Source: Paraburkholderia fungorum (GTDB taxonomy: Bacteria; Pseudomonadota; Gammaproteobacteria; Burkholderiales; Burkholderiaceae). From it: DNA of 64,000 bases. Below, one piece after another: positions 1 to 7,870 of the stretch. Every line of letters starts with the position of its first letter. Positions within the stretch are counted from its first letter, which is position 1. The translations under genes and the position numbers were made by a program. The notes under the pieces were generated by a model. It had not been told where the DNA came from. It was given only the letters and a program-made list of their open reading frames with translations, and searched no databases. Location: assembly GCF_900099835.1 (NCBI RefSeq), contig NZ_FNKP01000003.1, positions 1,054,001 through 1,118,000 on the forward strand, read 5' to 3'.

Positions 1-90
1 CTGTTGCGACATTCTGACCTGCGTATTCTGCTGGACCTGACTGACAGTGTAGGACTGACGCAGGTTGGACGTTTTTTGGAGCGTAGATGA
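1..90 (+). CDS. C-terminal end of an unidentified protein (partial)
   Basis: A reading frame is open from the first base to a TGA at 88-90 and encodes 29 residues ending FLERR. The stop overlaps the ATG of the next gene in an ATGA arrangement, which is what a co-translated operon partner would show. The coding part outside the window cannot be seen, so the product is not identified. Because the next gene is RepB-C-terminal-like, this could be the first gene of a ParB/RepB-type pair, but that is inference from position only. Confidence 0.55.
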   Translation: MLRHSDLRILLDLTDSVGLTQVGRFLERR

Positions 91-905
91 CTGCGCGTAC
101 TCGCCCGGTCGCCGGTGACCACCAGAGCGATGTATCGAAGACATCGCGATATTGCCGCTTGCCACGACTTGAACGGATGCAGGCAGTGATGCGGGCGCAA
201 TGTATCCGCATAAAACGCACCGCAAACGCAATGAAGCACATCGCGGAAGGAAATCGGCGGCTACGACGACTTCTCGACGACTTGCTTCGCGACACGGGAT
301 TCATCTCGCTTCTCGACGAAGTTGGCATAAAGCGGATTCCCAGTATGCTGGTCTCTCGAATCGTCCACACGACCTCGGAAGGTGGTGCTGTCGGCGGGCG
401 GCAGCCTGTTTCGACCTTCGACGTGCCTATGCAGGAGCAGTCAGAGAGCCGATTCGCGGCCCCTGATTGTTTGCCCGAACGCACGACGCTTTGCCTCAGC
501 TGCATGAGTAACTTTCGACGGCGCCAGGTGCTCGAACTGATGCGGCAAACTCGTTGCTTCACGGGAGACTTCGCGTTGGCACTTCTTGTAGCTTCGCCTG
601 CGGCAGAGCTTGTTAATCAAAGTCGGAGCGTGAGGTATGACAGCGATTACGTTGCGGGCCTTCAGCGGCAAGAACGGAAACTGCAGAAAGCGGTTTCCAT
701 TGTTGGTCTACTCCGTCAGGAACATCCCTTAATGCTGGTTGAGCGAACTCTCCACCTCGTGGTAGGACGTCAGCTACTCGCGCGAGCGCCAGTCAGGACG
801 TGGCTTGTACGCCAGTCGCCAGAATACCTTGCTTCGATTATGCAATTAGGAGCAGGCAAAGGCCCAAAACGTGTCTCGCGTCGGCCGATTCGCGTCGCAG
901 AATAG
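87..905 (+). CDS. Plasmid partitioning protein RepB C-terminal domain-like protein
   Basis: The 272-residue product resembles the RepB C-terminal family (PF07506), found in ParB-like proteins of plasmids and genomic islands. Residues about 55-85 (NRRLRRLLDDLLRDTGFISL) fit the helical segment at the start of the domain. Residues about 140-170 contain the block RRQVLELMRQT followed by ALALLVASPAAELV, like the usual 'RQ-EAA-LM ... ALLAAT' motif. The C-terminal part fits the helices that end such proteins. No ParB nuclease motif is visible. The ATG overlaps the upstream stop, so the pair is probably an operon. No ParA ATPase lies in the window. A partition or DNA-binding role is inferred. Confidence 0.6.
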   Translation: MTARTRPVAGDHQSDVSKTSRYCRLPRLERMQAVMRAQCIRIKRTANAMKHIAEGNRRLRRLLDDLLRDTGFISLLDEVGIKRIPSMLVSRIVHTTSEGGAVGGRQPVSTFDVPMQEQSESRFAAPDCLPERTTLCLSCMSNFRRRQVLELMRQTRCFTGDFALALLVASPAAELVNQSRSVRYDSDYVAGLQRQERKLQKAVSIVGLLRQEHPLMLVERTLHLVVGRQLLARAPVRTWLVRQSPEYLASIMQLGAGKGPKRVSRRPIRVAE

Positions 906-913
906 ATGGTGGA

Positions 914-930
914 CGGGCGGGCACCGCCCG
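914..930 (+). terminator. Short GC-rich hairpin after the RepB-like gene
   Basis: CGGGCGG, loop GCA, CCGCCCG starts nine bases after the stop codon. The stem is a perfect 7 bp, but no T tract follows, so it may be a weak terminator or an RNA-stabilising hairpin. Confidence 0.35.
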
Positions 931-1028
931 CCGCTTCTGGCGGTGACAGCGCCAGCGTGAAAAATGCTGGACCGACGACAACACGAATCTGTCCTTGACA
1001 AACGCAGCGTCTCGTTCAGTTCGAAATT

Positions 1029-1310
1029 TCAGAGCAAACCCGCGAATGCGTGGAGAGTGAATCTAACCAGGTAACCTTCCGCCTTCGGACGCTCTTTTCG
1101 AGCCGACGTCACGGATCGCCCCAAATATCGGCGCAGCAATACGTGCGTGTCGTGCATCGCTGGATTGCTTCCGACTGATCTTAATGATGCAGCGTACGGA
1201 AGACGCCCGATGCGCCGCACGAAGGCATCCCTGATCAACGGCCCCAAAAAACTGCGGACGGTGGAATTGCTTCTCGTTGCAATAAATCCGGCGTCGCCGT
1301 TTCATCTGCA
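1029..1310 (-). pseudogene. Possible remnant of an IS30-family transposase N-terminus
   Basis: Read on the minus strand, a frame opens at about 1299 with MKRRRRIYCNEKQ, which resembles the start of IS30-family transposases (a basic run then IYY--EQ). Downstream, pieces that could match the helix-turn-helix region appear in two different frames, as expected of a frameshifted relic. No DDE catalytic core and no terminal inverted repeats are visible nearby. The match is short and the rest is speculative; it could be chance. Confidence 0.28.
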
Positions 1311-1497
1311 ACACTCCCATTGCTAGCGCCGTCTTCAATGTGTTGCATCCACCGGTTGAATCCGTCGTCGATTTCAGCGGTACGACAATAGATAGGGCTG
1401 GCCGGCCACCACCTGTTTGCTAACGTCCAAGTTCGGCTAGGAGGCGACCTTCGTTCCCTGCGTCGATCTGACGTTTGAGCGGCGGTTCGCGAGCGAG

Positions 1498-1519
1498 ATC
1501 GGCCAGAAGCCGCCGGTCG
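1498..1519 (+). repeat. Intergenic repeat, copy A (partner at 57191-57212)
   Basis: ATCGGCCAG followed by AAGCCGCCGGTCG is 20/22 identical to the segment at 57191-57212 on the same strand. Both lie in gene-poor DNA. Confidence 0.5.
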
Positions 1520-1566
1520 AGGTCGCCATCCAATTCGCGTAGCCGAGGTCTGGTCTGCTATCGCTC

Positions 1567-1582
1567 AATGGCCGCTTTCGGG
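1567..1582 (+). repeat. Recurring intergenic motif, copy 1
   Basis: AATGGCCGCTTTCGGG belongs to a family of five similar segments in this window (2264, 3204, 53015, 54081). All lie in non-coding DNA and all are on the plus strand. Confidence 0.45.
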
Positions 1583-1725
1583 CGAGTGGATTGCTGGTTG
1601 CATTGCCTTGATGCGGCCAACTGGAGACATTCGACGCTGTGCCGTGAATCGGCGACAATTGCTGAACGCCGATTTTGATCGGCTGCGCCTAGCCCCGCAA
1701 TCGCCGTTAGATAACTGGAGCAAAG

Positions 1726-2091
1726 ATGACATCACTGTTTGATACAAAGCTTTCATTAGCGATGAGGATGCTAGCGGCAAAAGGTTTGCTGAACAGCAAC
1801 GCTACACCGGTAGGTTGGAAATTTATCCGTCGCTTGGGCTTTAAAGTACCACCGCTATACTTTTTGGATTTCAAAACTACGTGGGTCGCCTATACCTTGC
1901 TATTCTTGTTCGGCTTCTCAGTATTTGAATTCTTCAGATTTCATTGGCAAATCCCGCGAATGAATATGCCCTCCTGGCGATTGATACTTAGCGGATCGCT
2001 CGTGTTCGGACTGTTCATGGCGGTGCGCGGCTTGTATTTCCGCCGTCGTTTCGGCCTGCCATTGTGGCAAGACCTAAATCCCTCGGCATGA
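1726..2091 (+). CDS. DUF6404-like small membrane protein
   Basis: This 121-residue protein starts with a soluble segment in which short-helix and proline-rich motifs (GLLNSNATPVGWKF, RRLGFKVPPLYFL) resemble the DUF6404 family as I recall it. Two hydrophobic segments follow, at about residues 49-66 and 83-100, so it is probably an inner-membrane protein with its N-terminus in the cytoplasm. A GGAGC ribosome-binding site lies 7 bases before the ATG. The function of the family is unknown. The gene stands alone between decayed DNA and has lower GC than the large operons of this window, which suggests acquisition. Confidence 0.55.
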   Translation: MTSLFDTKLSLAMRMLAAKGLLNSNATPVGWKFIRRLGFKVPPLYFLDFKTTWVAYTLLFLFGFSVFEFFRFHWQIPRMNMPSWRLILSGSLVFGLFMAVRGLYFRRRFGLPLWQDLNPSA

Positions 2092-2263
2092 CTGACCCGA
2101 CCCAATCGATTTGAACGCTTGCAGCCCCCGCTCGCTGGAGCAGATCGGTCAACTGTGCTCTAGAACGGCGACCGTTTGGCATGATTGGCTCTCGCGGGGT
2201 GCATTTTGCCCTTCGCACGACACCCACGCCCGCGATGTTCGCCGCGCTCGGTCATGGGACGCT

Positions 2264-2279
2264 GATCGGCCATTTTCGG
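2264..2279 (+). repeat. Recurring intergenic motif, copy 2
   Basis: GATCGGCCATTTTCGG. With three bases upstream and four downstream it matches the copy at 54081 over 23 bases with one mismatch. Confidence 0.5.
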
Positions 2280-2385
2280 CCAGCCGACATCACGGGCCAG
2301 ATGGTTGACAATTGGCCTCAAACGGTCAGGTCCGCGCGACAATGGGCGTTGAAGGGATAAAATTTCGTAGACAAGAAGCTGCACG

Positions 2386-2718
2386 ATGTGGCCAAGTTTG
2401 AAAAATCGAATCTCATTTATCGTCTCCGCACTGTTCATCATCTTGCTTTTTTTCGGGAGTCCCGGTTTTCACCTGTAACAACTCAGCCTTGAATATACGT
2501 GCCTCGCTTGGCCATAGTATTGGGATAGTGCTCGCCGTTTATGCGATGGCGACTGCTTTCGCACTGCTTGGAACGATATTTCAATACTTCTACGCTTTTG
2601 CAGACAAGGGCACTGTACTTCGCCGACAATGTCACGTAGCCGAGCACTGTTTCTGTTAGGCGGAGTGGCAGCAACCGTCTTATTGCTCAAGTGGTCGACA
2701 TCCCATTTTTGTCATTAA
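2386..2718 (+). pseudogene. Decayed small membrane protein(s)
   Basis: Three short hydrophobic reading segments lie in succession: 2386-2478 (30 residues, MWPSLKNRISFIVSALFIIL...), a frame from about 2489 encoding AVYAMATAFALLGTIF, and 2629-2718 (MSRSRALFLLGGVAATVLLL...). They sit in different frames or behind stops, yet each would form one membrane helix with a basic N-terminal flank. The simplest reading is one former multi-helix membrane protein broken by frameshifts and a stop. No family was recognised. Separate tiny membrane proteins are an alternative. Confidence 0.3.
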
Positions 2719-2821
2719 GTACTAGGGAAATCGCTGCGACTTCGACAATATGCTGTTGGGCACAGATCGGCCATCGGTCAGTCGACATCAAATTATTAAT
2801 CCTCGACAATCATGACGAGCC

Positions 2822-3180
2822 ATGACATATCTCATGGAGCATGAGGTGTCGAAAAAAAATCTGACCAAAGACCTCCCTTTGTTGTCCTCTACCGATGGCG
2901 TCTGCATCCGGACAGCGAAGAGACTTTCGTTCGCGGGTGGTCACGCATTTCGGAACAGCTTCTGCTGCGGGGCTCGCTTGGATCAAGGCTTCATAGAGGC
3001 TCCGATGGGACCTGGTATAGCTACGCCCAATGGCCGAATGAACAAGCACGCGCGGACGCATTTTCCGCTGGCAATATTGATGAAACCGCGAAAGAGCAAA
3101 TGTCTTCAGCTATCGCTGAGCAATTCCCCGAGGTTATTCTTGCTCCAATTGCCGACTACATCGGCTCGTCAATTAGCTAA
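2822..3180 (+). pseudogene. Antibiotic biosynthesis monooxygenase-like protein, frameshifted at an A8 tract
   Basis: A frame ending at TAA 3178-3180 encodes an ABM-type (ferredoxin-fold) domain: FVVLYRWRLHPDSEE, then WSRISEQLLLRGSLGSRLH, GTWYSYAQWPNEQARADAF, and a C-terminal AIAEQFPEVILAPIADY. These are features I associate with the Burkholderia version of this family. That frame has no ATG, GTG or TTG after its last upstream stop. The ATG starts at 2822 and 2834 lie in another frame, which meets the domain frame through a run of eight A residues at 2852-2859. A -1 slip there would give an intact protein beginning MEHEVSKKKSDQ. Either one base has been lost (pseudogene) or the A tract is a slippage site. 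Confidence 0.6.
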
Positions 3181-3530
3181 CAGCCCGCGTTCGCGATAAG
3201 TTTGAACGGCCGCTTTAGAGCAACTCGAAAGACCGTTGTGGGTCGATATGACTCATTCGCCGCTTGCATAAGCGGCCATCCGTTACCACCGAGGCAAAGG
3301 GGCGAGGTCATCCACGCGGTCTACGATGGAGGCCAGAGCGTAGCCGTGATAATCCGCCATTATTACGGCTACGCGATTGCGCACGGCTGGTTCGATTTTT
3401 TTCTCAACGGCCAACGCTGAAATCGGATTTCAGCGCGCGAGCCGTGAGACATGGGATTCCTTCCTAGGGCTTTGGACCGCCTTGCCTTGCATACGTCTGC
3501 TGTGGGATTGACCAGCTCTTCGGTTACTTC
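3181..3530. other. Gap with one doubtful ORF
   Basis: A TTG-initiated frame at 3202-3420 (72 codons) runs through the repeat-like motif at 3204 and has no recognisable family, so it is not called as a gene. No promoter or terminator was seen. Confidence 0.4.
3204..3219 (+). repeat. Recurring intergenic motif, copy 3
   Basis: GAACGGCCGCTTTAGA, similar to the copies at 1567, 2264, 53015 and 54081. Confidence 0.35.
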
Positions 3531-4034
3531 TCACGCTACGTAAGTGGTTTGATTCCGCCTGGCCGCGGCTATAACGTCGCTTGGGCGGTCCAGCGCATCC
3601 TGTGGCGCAACCGCGAGCCCTTCATCGTTGCTGATCCAGCCATTCGGGAAGTAAAACCATGCAGCAATCTTTTCGGAATTGGTAAGCGGAGCGAGCGCGG
3701 CGAGAATCTCGCGGATAACGGGTAGGGGCTGACAACACGAATCGAATTGGTAAGCCGGGAAGTACTCGTGGTTGTTTATTGTCACGCTGTAGATGCGGTC
3801 GTCATGCTTCCAGTCGCTTGCATGCTGTGATGTACCGGAAGATGAGTGATTCTGTTGCTCATTTATCTGCGCGGCGGTTAGCCATTTAGGATGCCCGAGT
3901 TCTGCAAGCCACGTTTTCAGAACGGGCGGGCTCATGCCACAAAACCATACGCGGGGCGCGTGTTGCGTTCGACGCGGTCGGGAAATCCAATCGGAGGGGC
4001 GGTGATGTTGGGATTCAACACGAATTCCTTTCAA
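3531..4034 (-). CDS. Hypothetical protein with an MbcA/ParS-like C-terminal region
   Basis: The 167-residue product has a C-terminal part (about residues 85-160) with the pattern YFPAYQFD, then LPVIREILAAL, then AAWFYFPNGWI and APQDALDRPSDVIAAA. This 'P-hFQF ... WF..PN.WL ... P.D.LD' layout is what I associate with MbcA/ParS/Xre-type antitoxin-like proteins (DUF2384-related). The N-terminal 35 residues are low-quality and the true start could be MSPPVLKTW (residue 34). The usual partner of such antitoxins is a RES-domain toxin, and none is visible next to it. An antitoxin function is therefore only a guess. Confidence 0.5.
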   Translation of the reverse strand: MKGIRVESQHHRPSDWISRPRRTQHAPRVWFCGMSPPVLKTWLAELGHPKWLTAAQINEQQNHSSSGTSQHASDWKHDDRIYSVTINNHEYFPAYQFDSCCQPLPVIREILAALAPLTNSEKIAAWFYFPNGWISNDEGLAVAPQDALDRPSDVIAAARRNQTTYVA

Positions 4035-4689
4035 ATGAGCGAAGGATCGATCTCATCAGCCTTGCCTAGAATGGCTCCTTCGCATGTCGTTCACAAATCG
4101 CTGCAGGGCCATGATTGGTAACGCCTAGAGACTTGGTTTGACAAAAAATCACCAGTATCTTGCCACGAAAACATATCGCAATATTGGATGTATGAAGATT
4201 GTGGCTTTCACGCCGTCCATTTGCGGATATTCGCGCTGGCTTCGGAAAGGCAGCCCGCCTGACGGCATCACCCATTGAGGGGGCCGGCGCGACGTCTAGG
4301 AGGATGGGAGGTGAGGGGGCGAATATCGATGCAACCGAAGTCGAGGTGATTGCCAGACGTCGGGCTGCCGCCGCGTTGCTTCGCAAGCCGGCAAGGCCGA
4401 AGTTAGAAATGTTGGCACGCGCAGCGGCATCATCGCCGCCGCAAAAAGAAATAATCGGGCATCAATGACGCATCGGTCGAGATAATAAAAAGTAACGAAA
4501 AGTGTTGTCGGCGTAAGGTGGTCAATAAAATGGATTTTTCGTGCAGCTTTGCCACGGGCCGCTCCAATTTTTCTGGGAGAGTCTAAGAGGCACGGTGGGA
4601 CCTCGTTTCCGACGGTGAATTTATATTGGTACCGTTGGTTAGTGGAGGCTCCGTCGTTATCTGGAACATCAGTACAACCGGGGGCGCGT
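4035..4689. other. Gap without a supported gene
   Basis: An 89-codon plus-strand frame at 4199-4468 is Ala/Arg-rich, has no recognisable domain and lacks a good ribosome-binding site. It is left uncalled. AT-rich runs at 4480-4540 could hold a promoter, but no clear -35/-10 pair was seen. Confidence 0.35.
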
Positions 4690-5418
4690 TCAGGTTGGAC
4701 AACCTAGTTGCGTAGCAACGTCGTTCAGACTTTCCCCTATAAAGTCCCAGTCCTGCTCGGCTTTCAGGTCTGTCTGTTGACTCGGACCGTGCTCAAGTGG
4801 CCTCGCAATGAACGCAGTTCTCAATCCGCATTGTCGTGCTGCAGCGAGATCGGCGTTATGTGCCGCGACCATGCAGACCTCAGCTGGATTCAAACCGAGA
4901 AGCTCGACAGTGTCTGAGTAGACTCGCGGCGTCGGCTTGTACGCTCTAATCACTTCCGCGCCGAGGATTGCATCCCAAGGAAGCGCAGCCCGTTTGGCCA
5001 TGTCGACCATCAGTCGGATGTTCCCGTTAGACAACGGCGCGATGATAAATCGACGCTTCATGCGCAAGAGCCCTTCGACAGAATCAGGCCAGGGGTCGAG
5101 TCGATGCCACGCAAGGTTCAATTCGACCAAATCCTCCGCCGGGATCGAGCCCACGTTGACACCAAAATCCGTCAATACCTTGACGAGGTTTTCCATGTGC
5201 AACAAGTCGAGCCGAACGAACGGGCGTCGGCCGCTGCGAACTTCCTCCATCGCAGGCGAATACTGACGTCGCCATGCATCGGCGAATTTAAATGCATCCG
5301 CAGAAATCGCTTGGCGGGAGAGGAACGAGCTAACGTCGCGCGCTACTCCGCTACGCCAATCAACGACGGTGCCGAAGACATCAAACAGCAAGGCTTTGAT
5401 TCGGGATTCGTTGTTCAT
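4690..5418 (-). CDS. Haloacid dehalogenase type II (HAD superfamily)
   Basis: This 242-residue cytosolic HAD enzyme of the L-2-haloacid dehalogenase class would hydrolyse 2-haloalkanoic acids to 2-hydroxyacids. Motif I, LLFDVFGTVVDWR, supplies the nucleophile Asp13. Motif II is PLSNGN, the motif III lysine is in AYKPTPRVYSD, and motif IV is VAAHNADLAAARQCG, where an acidic residue sits next to the expected position. The cap region contains the family's Trp-rich WHRLDPWPDSV. The ATG at 5418 was preferred over the TTG at 5430 because a GAGG box lies 8 bases before it. The gene stands alone. Many homologues act on other small phosphorylated or halogenated metabolites, so the substrate is not assured. 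Confidence 0.85.
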   Translation of the reverse strand: MNNESRIKALLFDVFGTVVDWRSGVARDVSSFLSRQAISADAFKFADAWRRQYSPAMEEVRSGRRPFVRLDLLHMENLVKVLTDFGVNVGSIPAEDLVELNLAWHRLDPWPDSVEGLLRMKRRFIIAPLSNGNIRLMVDMAKRAALPWDAILGAEVIRAYKPTPRVYSDTVELLGLNPAEVCMVAAHNADLAAARQCGLRTAFIARPLEHGPSQQTDLKAEQDWDFIGESLNDVATQLGCPT

Positions 5419-5552
5419 TGACGGCCTCAAGGTTGACGCGTTGAACAGTTTTTCCTTAATGCGGTCGGGATGCTTTCAGTTATGTGCAAGTCGACAGCCG
5501 TTTTGAGGATGCAGCACGCCCTTGAACAACTAATGCGAAGGAATGACACCTG

Positions 5553-5978
5553 TCATTTCCAAATTTCTCCGATGAGGTCAAGGAGTGAGCCCGGATTTCC
5601 TTTCCTGCAATACCCGTCGAGGACCCGCGGATTGTTGCTCATTCTCAAAACGTTGCTTTCGTCAAAAGACGTGTAAGTTACGATTCCGAGATTTTCGGTT
5701 GGCAAATAATCTCTCAGGGCTTTCGCGGTTGCGAATCCGTCCCGGCCAACCAGCTTGATGTCGACAATGACCAGGTCCGGTACCCAGACGTGAACACAAG
5801 CTAGTGCTTCATCACAGCCTTTCGCTACACGCGCCTCCATCCCCTCGTACGTCAGTAAAGATGCAAGAGCGTCCGCTGAATCAGCATAGTCATCAATGAC
5901 CAGCACGCGAGGACGTTTGTTCAGAAGCTCCACGGTTCTCGTGCTCCACCGACGGCAGGCCACAGAGTATTGCGCCAT
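5553..5978 (-). CDS. Single-domain response regulator (receiver)
   Basis: This 141-residue protein is a CheY-like receiver with no output domain. The acidic pair is in VLVIDDYADSADA (residues 26-38), the phosphoacceptor is Asp73 in PDLVIVDIKL, the switch Thr is in IVTYTSF and the conserved Lys in YCRKGNPG. The DDYADSADAL signature is common in receivers that pair with hybrid kinases. A GGAAG box precedes the ATG. No kinase is adjacent; the closest is the hybrid kinase at 47-48.7 kb. A paralogue sits at 20021-20455. Confidence 0.85.
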   Translation of the reverse strand: MAQYSVACRRWSTRTVELLNKRPRVLVIDDYADSADALASLLTYEGMEARVAKGCDEALACVHVWVPDLVIVDIKLVGRDGFATAKALRDYLPTENLGIVTYTSFDESNVLRMSNNPRVLDGYCRKGNPGSLLDLIGEIWK

Positions 5979-6237
5979 GCTAGATTGCTTCCAATTTAGT
6001 TTTCGAGGGTCTTCGCCATTTTAGTCTACGCTACGCAATTGCCGATTTTCTCGAACCCACGCCTGCCCCTGAAGGCAGCTCCGTGGGGAACGGTAGAATA
6101 CCGAGCCGACGGCACTCGGCTCTCGAGACGTTCAGGTTGAAACCTTGATGGTTTGCGTCTCTTACCGCGTTGCCATCGACAACCTTAAGCCGGGATTTTA
6201 GCAGTGAAGCAGATGCCGTCCGTGACGTTGGGGCTGG

Positions 6238-6378
6238 TGAGAAAGCGGAATAAAATGCGATACCGGCCGCCAAGGTTGCGCAGCGGTCCGAAATGAAACC
6301 GACGACAGCGTCGCGAAACACCTTAAAGAAATCTCGCTGGTATGCTCGGCCAGATGAAGCCGTAACCCGCGGGTTCAT
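6238..6378 (-). pseudogene. N-terminal fragment of a YihY/BrkB-family membrane protein
   Basis: The first 47 residues match the start of the YihY/virulence factor BrkB family: FFKVFRDAVVGFISDRCATL followed by AAGIAFYSAFS. Similarity stops at SPAPT, just where the first membrane helix should continue. The frame then runs on through unrelated sequence to 6031. A full-length protein would have about 280 residues or more and six helices. The gene is therefore a 5' remnant and not expected to work. Confidence 0.7.
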
Positions 6379-6387
6379 GACGTTCCG

Positions 6388-6555
6388 TCACGCCGTCGGG
6401 TCTTCGTCAACTTCTTCGCCATCCTCAGACCCTATCCGTGTCGTGCCGCCGGTAGGAGACGGATCGCTTGCAGGGAAAGAGTCCTCAATTGTTTTGTCGA
6501 TGTCTTTCTCAGATTTCTCGTCACCTAGATTCTGTACCTTCGGGGTAGTGGTCAT
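6388..6555 (-). CDS. Small acidic, probably disordered protein
   Basis: Starting at the ATG at 6555 (weak GAAGA box), the 55-residue product is MTTTPKVQNLGDEKSEKD followed by a segment containing DSFPASDPSPTGGTTRIG and an acidic tail. The 'D-F-PASDPP' motif is shared by many small Burkholderiaceae and rhizobial proteins of unknown function. A longer frame from 6621 adds an N-terminus without a convincing start. The gene lies between a decayed gene and a DUF6723 gene on the same strand. Confidence 0.65.
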   Translation of the reverse strand: MTTTPKVQNLGDEKSEKDIDKTIEDSFPASDPSPTGGTTRIGSEDGEEVDEDPTA

Positions 6556-6628
6556 GTTTTCTTCGTGAGTTGATGCATCGTGGTGCGGAAAGGAATTCCG
6601 AATGGCATGCAGTGTCGACACAACGGAA

Positions 6629-6895
6629 CTAGTCTTCCGGATTCAACAGGTCCGAACTGATGAGGCGTGAAGCAAACGCGTGGGCGGCATTACGTGCTTC
6701 CTCGAATGTCGGGAAAGGTCCGATGTCTGGTGCGCCATCGAACGGATGGAGAACACGGCCATCCGTTTTTCGTATAACTGAAAGCGTCCCAAAGTAGATG
6801 CCTTTGTGGACGCTTTTGCTCGCAACACTTACGGCGTAGTCATCGGTGGTACTTGGCCGCGCCGGTCGGCCCAGCAAGGAAAGGGGACGCGCCAT
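6629..6895 (-). CDS. DUF6723-like protein
   Basis: The 88-residue product has the compact pattern of the DUF6723 family as I recall it: a strand-rich part with HKGIYFGTLSVIRKTDGRVL, then FDGAPDIGPFPTFEEARNAA, and a C-terminal helix. It is probably a small soluble protein of unknown function. The gene directly abuts the broken iron permease upstream (no gap between the stop at 6896 and this start), so the two were probably co-transcribed. Confidence 0.65.
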   Translation of the reverse strand: MARPLSLLGRPARPSTTDDYAVSVASKSVHKGIYFGTLSVIRKTDGRVLHPFDGAPDIGPFPTFEEARNAAHAFASRLISSDLLNPED

Positions 6896-7449
6896 CTACT
6901 TGACTTCCTCGGCTACCGTCTGCTCGAGACGATGCTTTTTTGGTTCAGAGTTTCTGCGTGCCTGTTCGACACAACTCTCCACGCTATCTTGCGACCCGTC
7001 CCGACCACCTATTTTCTTGGCAAGTTCGAGGTAAGCAGTAGCAATTCGCCGCAAGTCTTCCTCCGATGCATCCTCAATCCCGATAAGCTGATTGCTTGCG
7101 GTGCGGTTTGACGCCAGCAGTTCGTTCAACTTGAGGTGAACGGCAACGCTATCTTTGTTCTGGCTTTGCTGAATGAGAAAAACCATCAGGAAGGTGACGA
7201 TGGTCGTTCCTGTGTTGATAACCAGCTGCCAATCTTCTGAAAATTTAAAGATGGGGCCACAGGTTAACCAGACGACCACGGACAGGACGGCGACGCCAAA
7301 GGCGACAGGAGACCCGCCCACCGCGTCACAGCAGCAGCGAACAGGTCGAATGCTTTCGTTATCGGATTTCGCGATGCGTAAGCGGGACTGGATGTGTTTG
7401 GGACGGAATCTAGCCGGTCAACGGAAGTGTGATGCAGCGAGTCTGGCAT
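6896..7449 (-). pseudogene. Low-affinity iron permease family protein, single-base frameshift
   Basis: Two frames together make one protein of the low-affinity iron permease family (PF04120). The upstream frame, from the ATG at 7449, ends NPITKAFDLFAAAVTRWAG. The downstream frame resumes at once with GSPVAFGVAVLSVVVW, then NTGTTIVTFLMVFLIQQSQ and KDSVAVHLKLNELLAS, the family hallmark. The junction reads tggGCGGGTctcctg on the coding strand; one more G would restore a single frame. An internal GTG at 7321 could only yield a product lacking the first part of the protein. The break may be a true mutation or a base-call error in a G run. Confidence 0.75.
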
Positions 7450-7578
7450 GGAATGTCTCCAACTGAGTGATGCCGTTTAGCTCGCACGCAAGGAATGTCA
7501 GCGCAGGTGGCCACGGAGGAAATACGCGTATGCCGTTTAAGGCATAGGTGCATAGCTATTGGACACCGCAATTACCGT

Positions 7579-7608
7579 GCCGCGAAGTCATCGCGGCAGG
7601 TTTTTTTT
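7579..7608 (+). terminator. Strong rho-independent terminator (plus strand) without an obvious gene
   Basis: GCCGCGA, loop AGTCA, TCGCGGC, then AGG and eight T. The structure is textbook, yet no plus-strand gene lies upstream, since the neighbour to the left is transcribed the other way. It may end a small RNA starting between 7450 and 7560. Confidence 0.75.
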
Positions 7609-7620
7609 CAGAAGCCGGAT

Positions 7621-7646
7621 AAAAAAGCCCGCGCACGGCGCGGGCT
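7621..7646 (-). terminator. Hairpin with a T run on the minus strand
   Basis: AGCCCGCGC, loop ACG, GCGCGGGCT, preceded on the plus strand by six A, so the T run lies 3' on the minus strand. It lies back to back with the terminator at 7579-7608. Confidence 0.6.
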
Positions 7647-7870
7647 GATTCCACGTCTGGAGACATGGAGGAGACGTGATTTCAAACTATGCGCCGTCCG
7701 GAGATATTGCAATGCGCCAAAATTAAATTATTCAGACAGCGACACAAACCGGGCAACCAAATTCGTCGATTTATATCAGCGGGTGTCACATCGCTCCAGT
7801 TGGCACAACTGCCGCTACCGGTAGCGTGGTATTCCTCTTGCTGCCTCAATGGGATCGTCACGGAGGTTGT

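Larger units (their letters stand above)
1339..1725. other. Gene-poor stretch with a repeat-like segment
   Basis: No convincing gene was seen. The stretch carries a copy of the recurring GGCCGCTTTCGG-type motif (1567-1582) and a 22-base segment at 1498-1519 that recurs with two mismatches at 57191-57212. The last bases carry a GGAGC ribosome-binding site for the gene at 1726. Confidence 0.4.

Noticed and set aside
4199..4468. Ala/Arg-rich plus-strand frame
   Set aside because: No domain, no good ribosome-binding site, and the surrounding DNA is decayed; could be an old remnant but cannot be supported.
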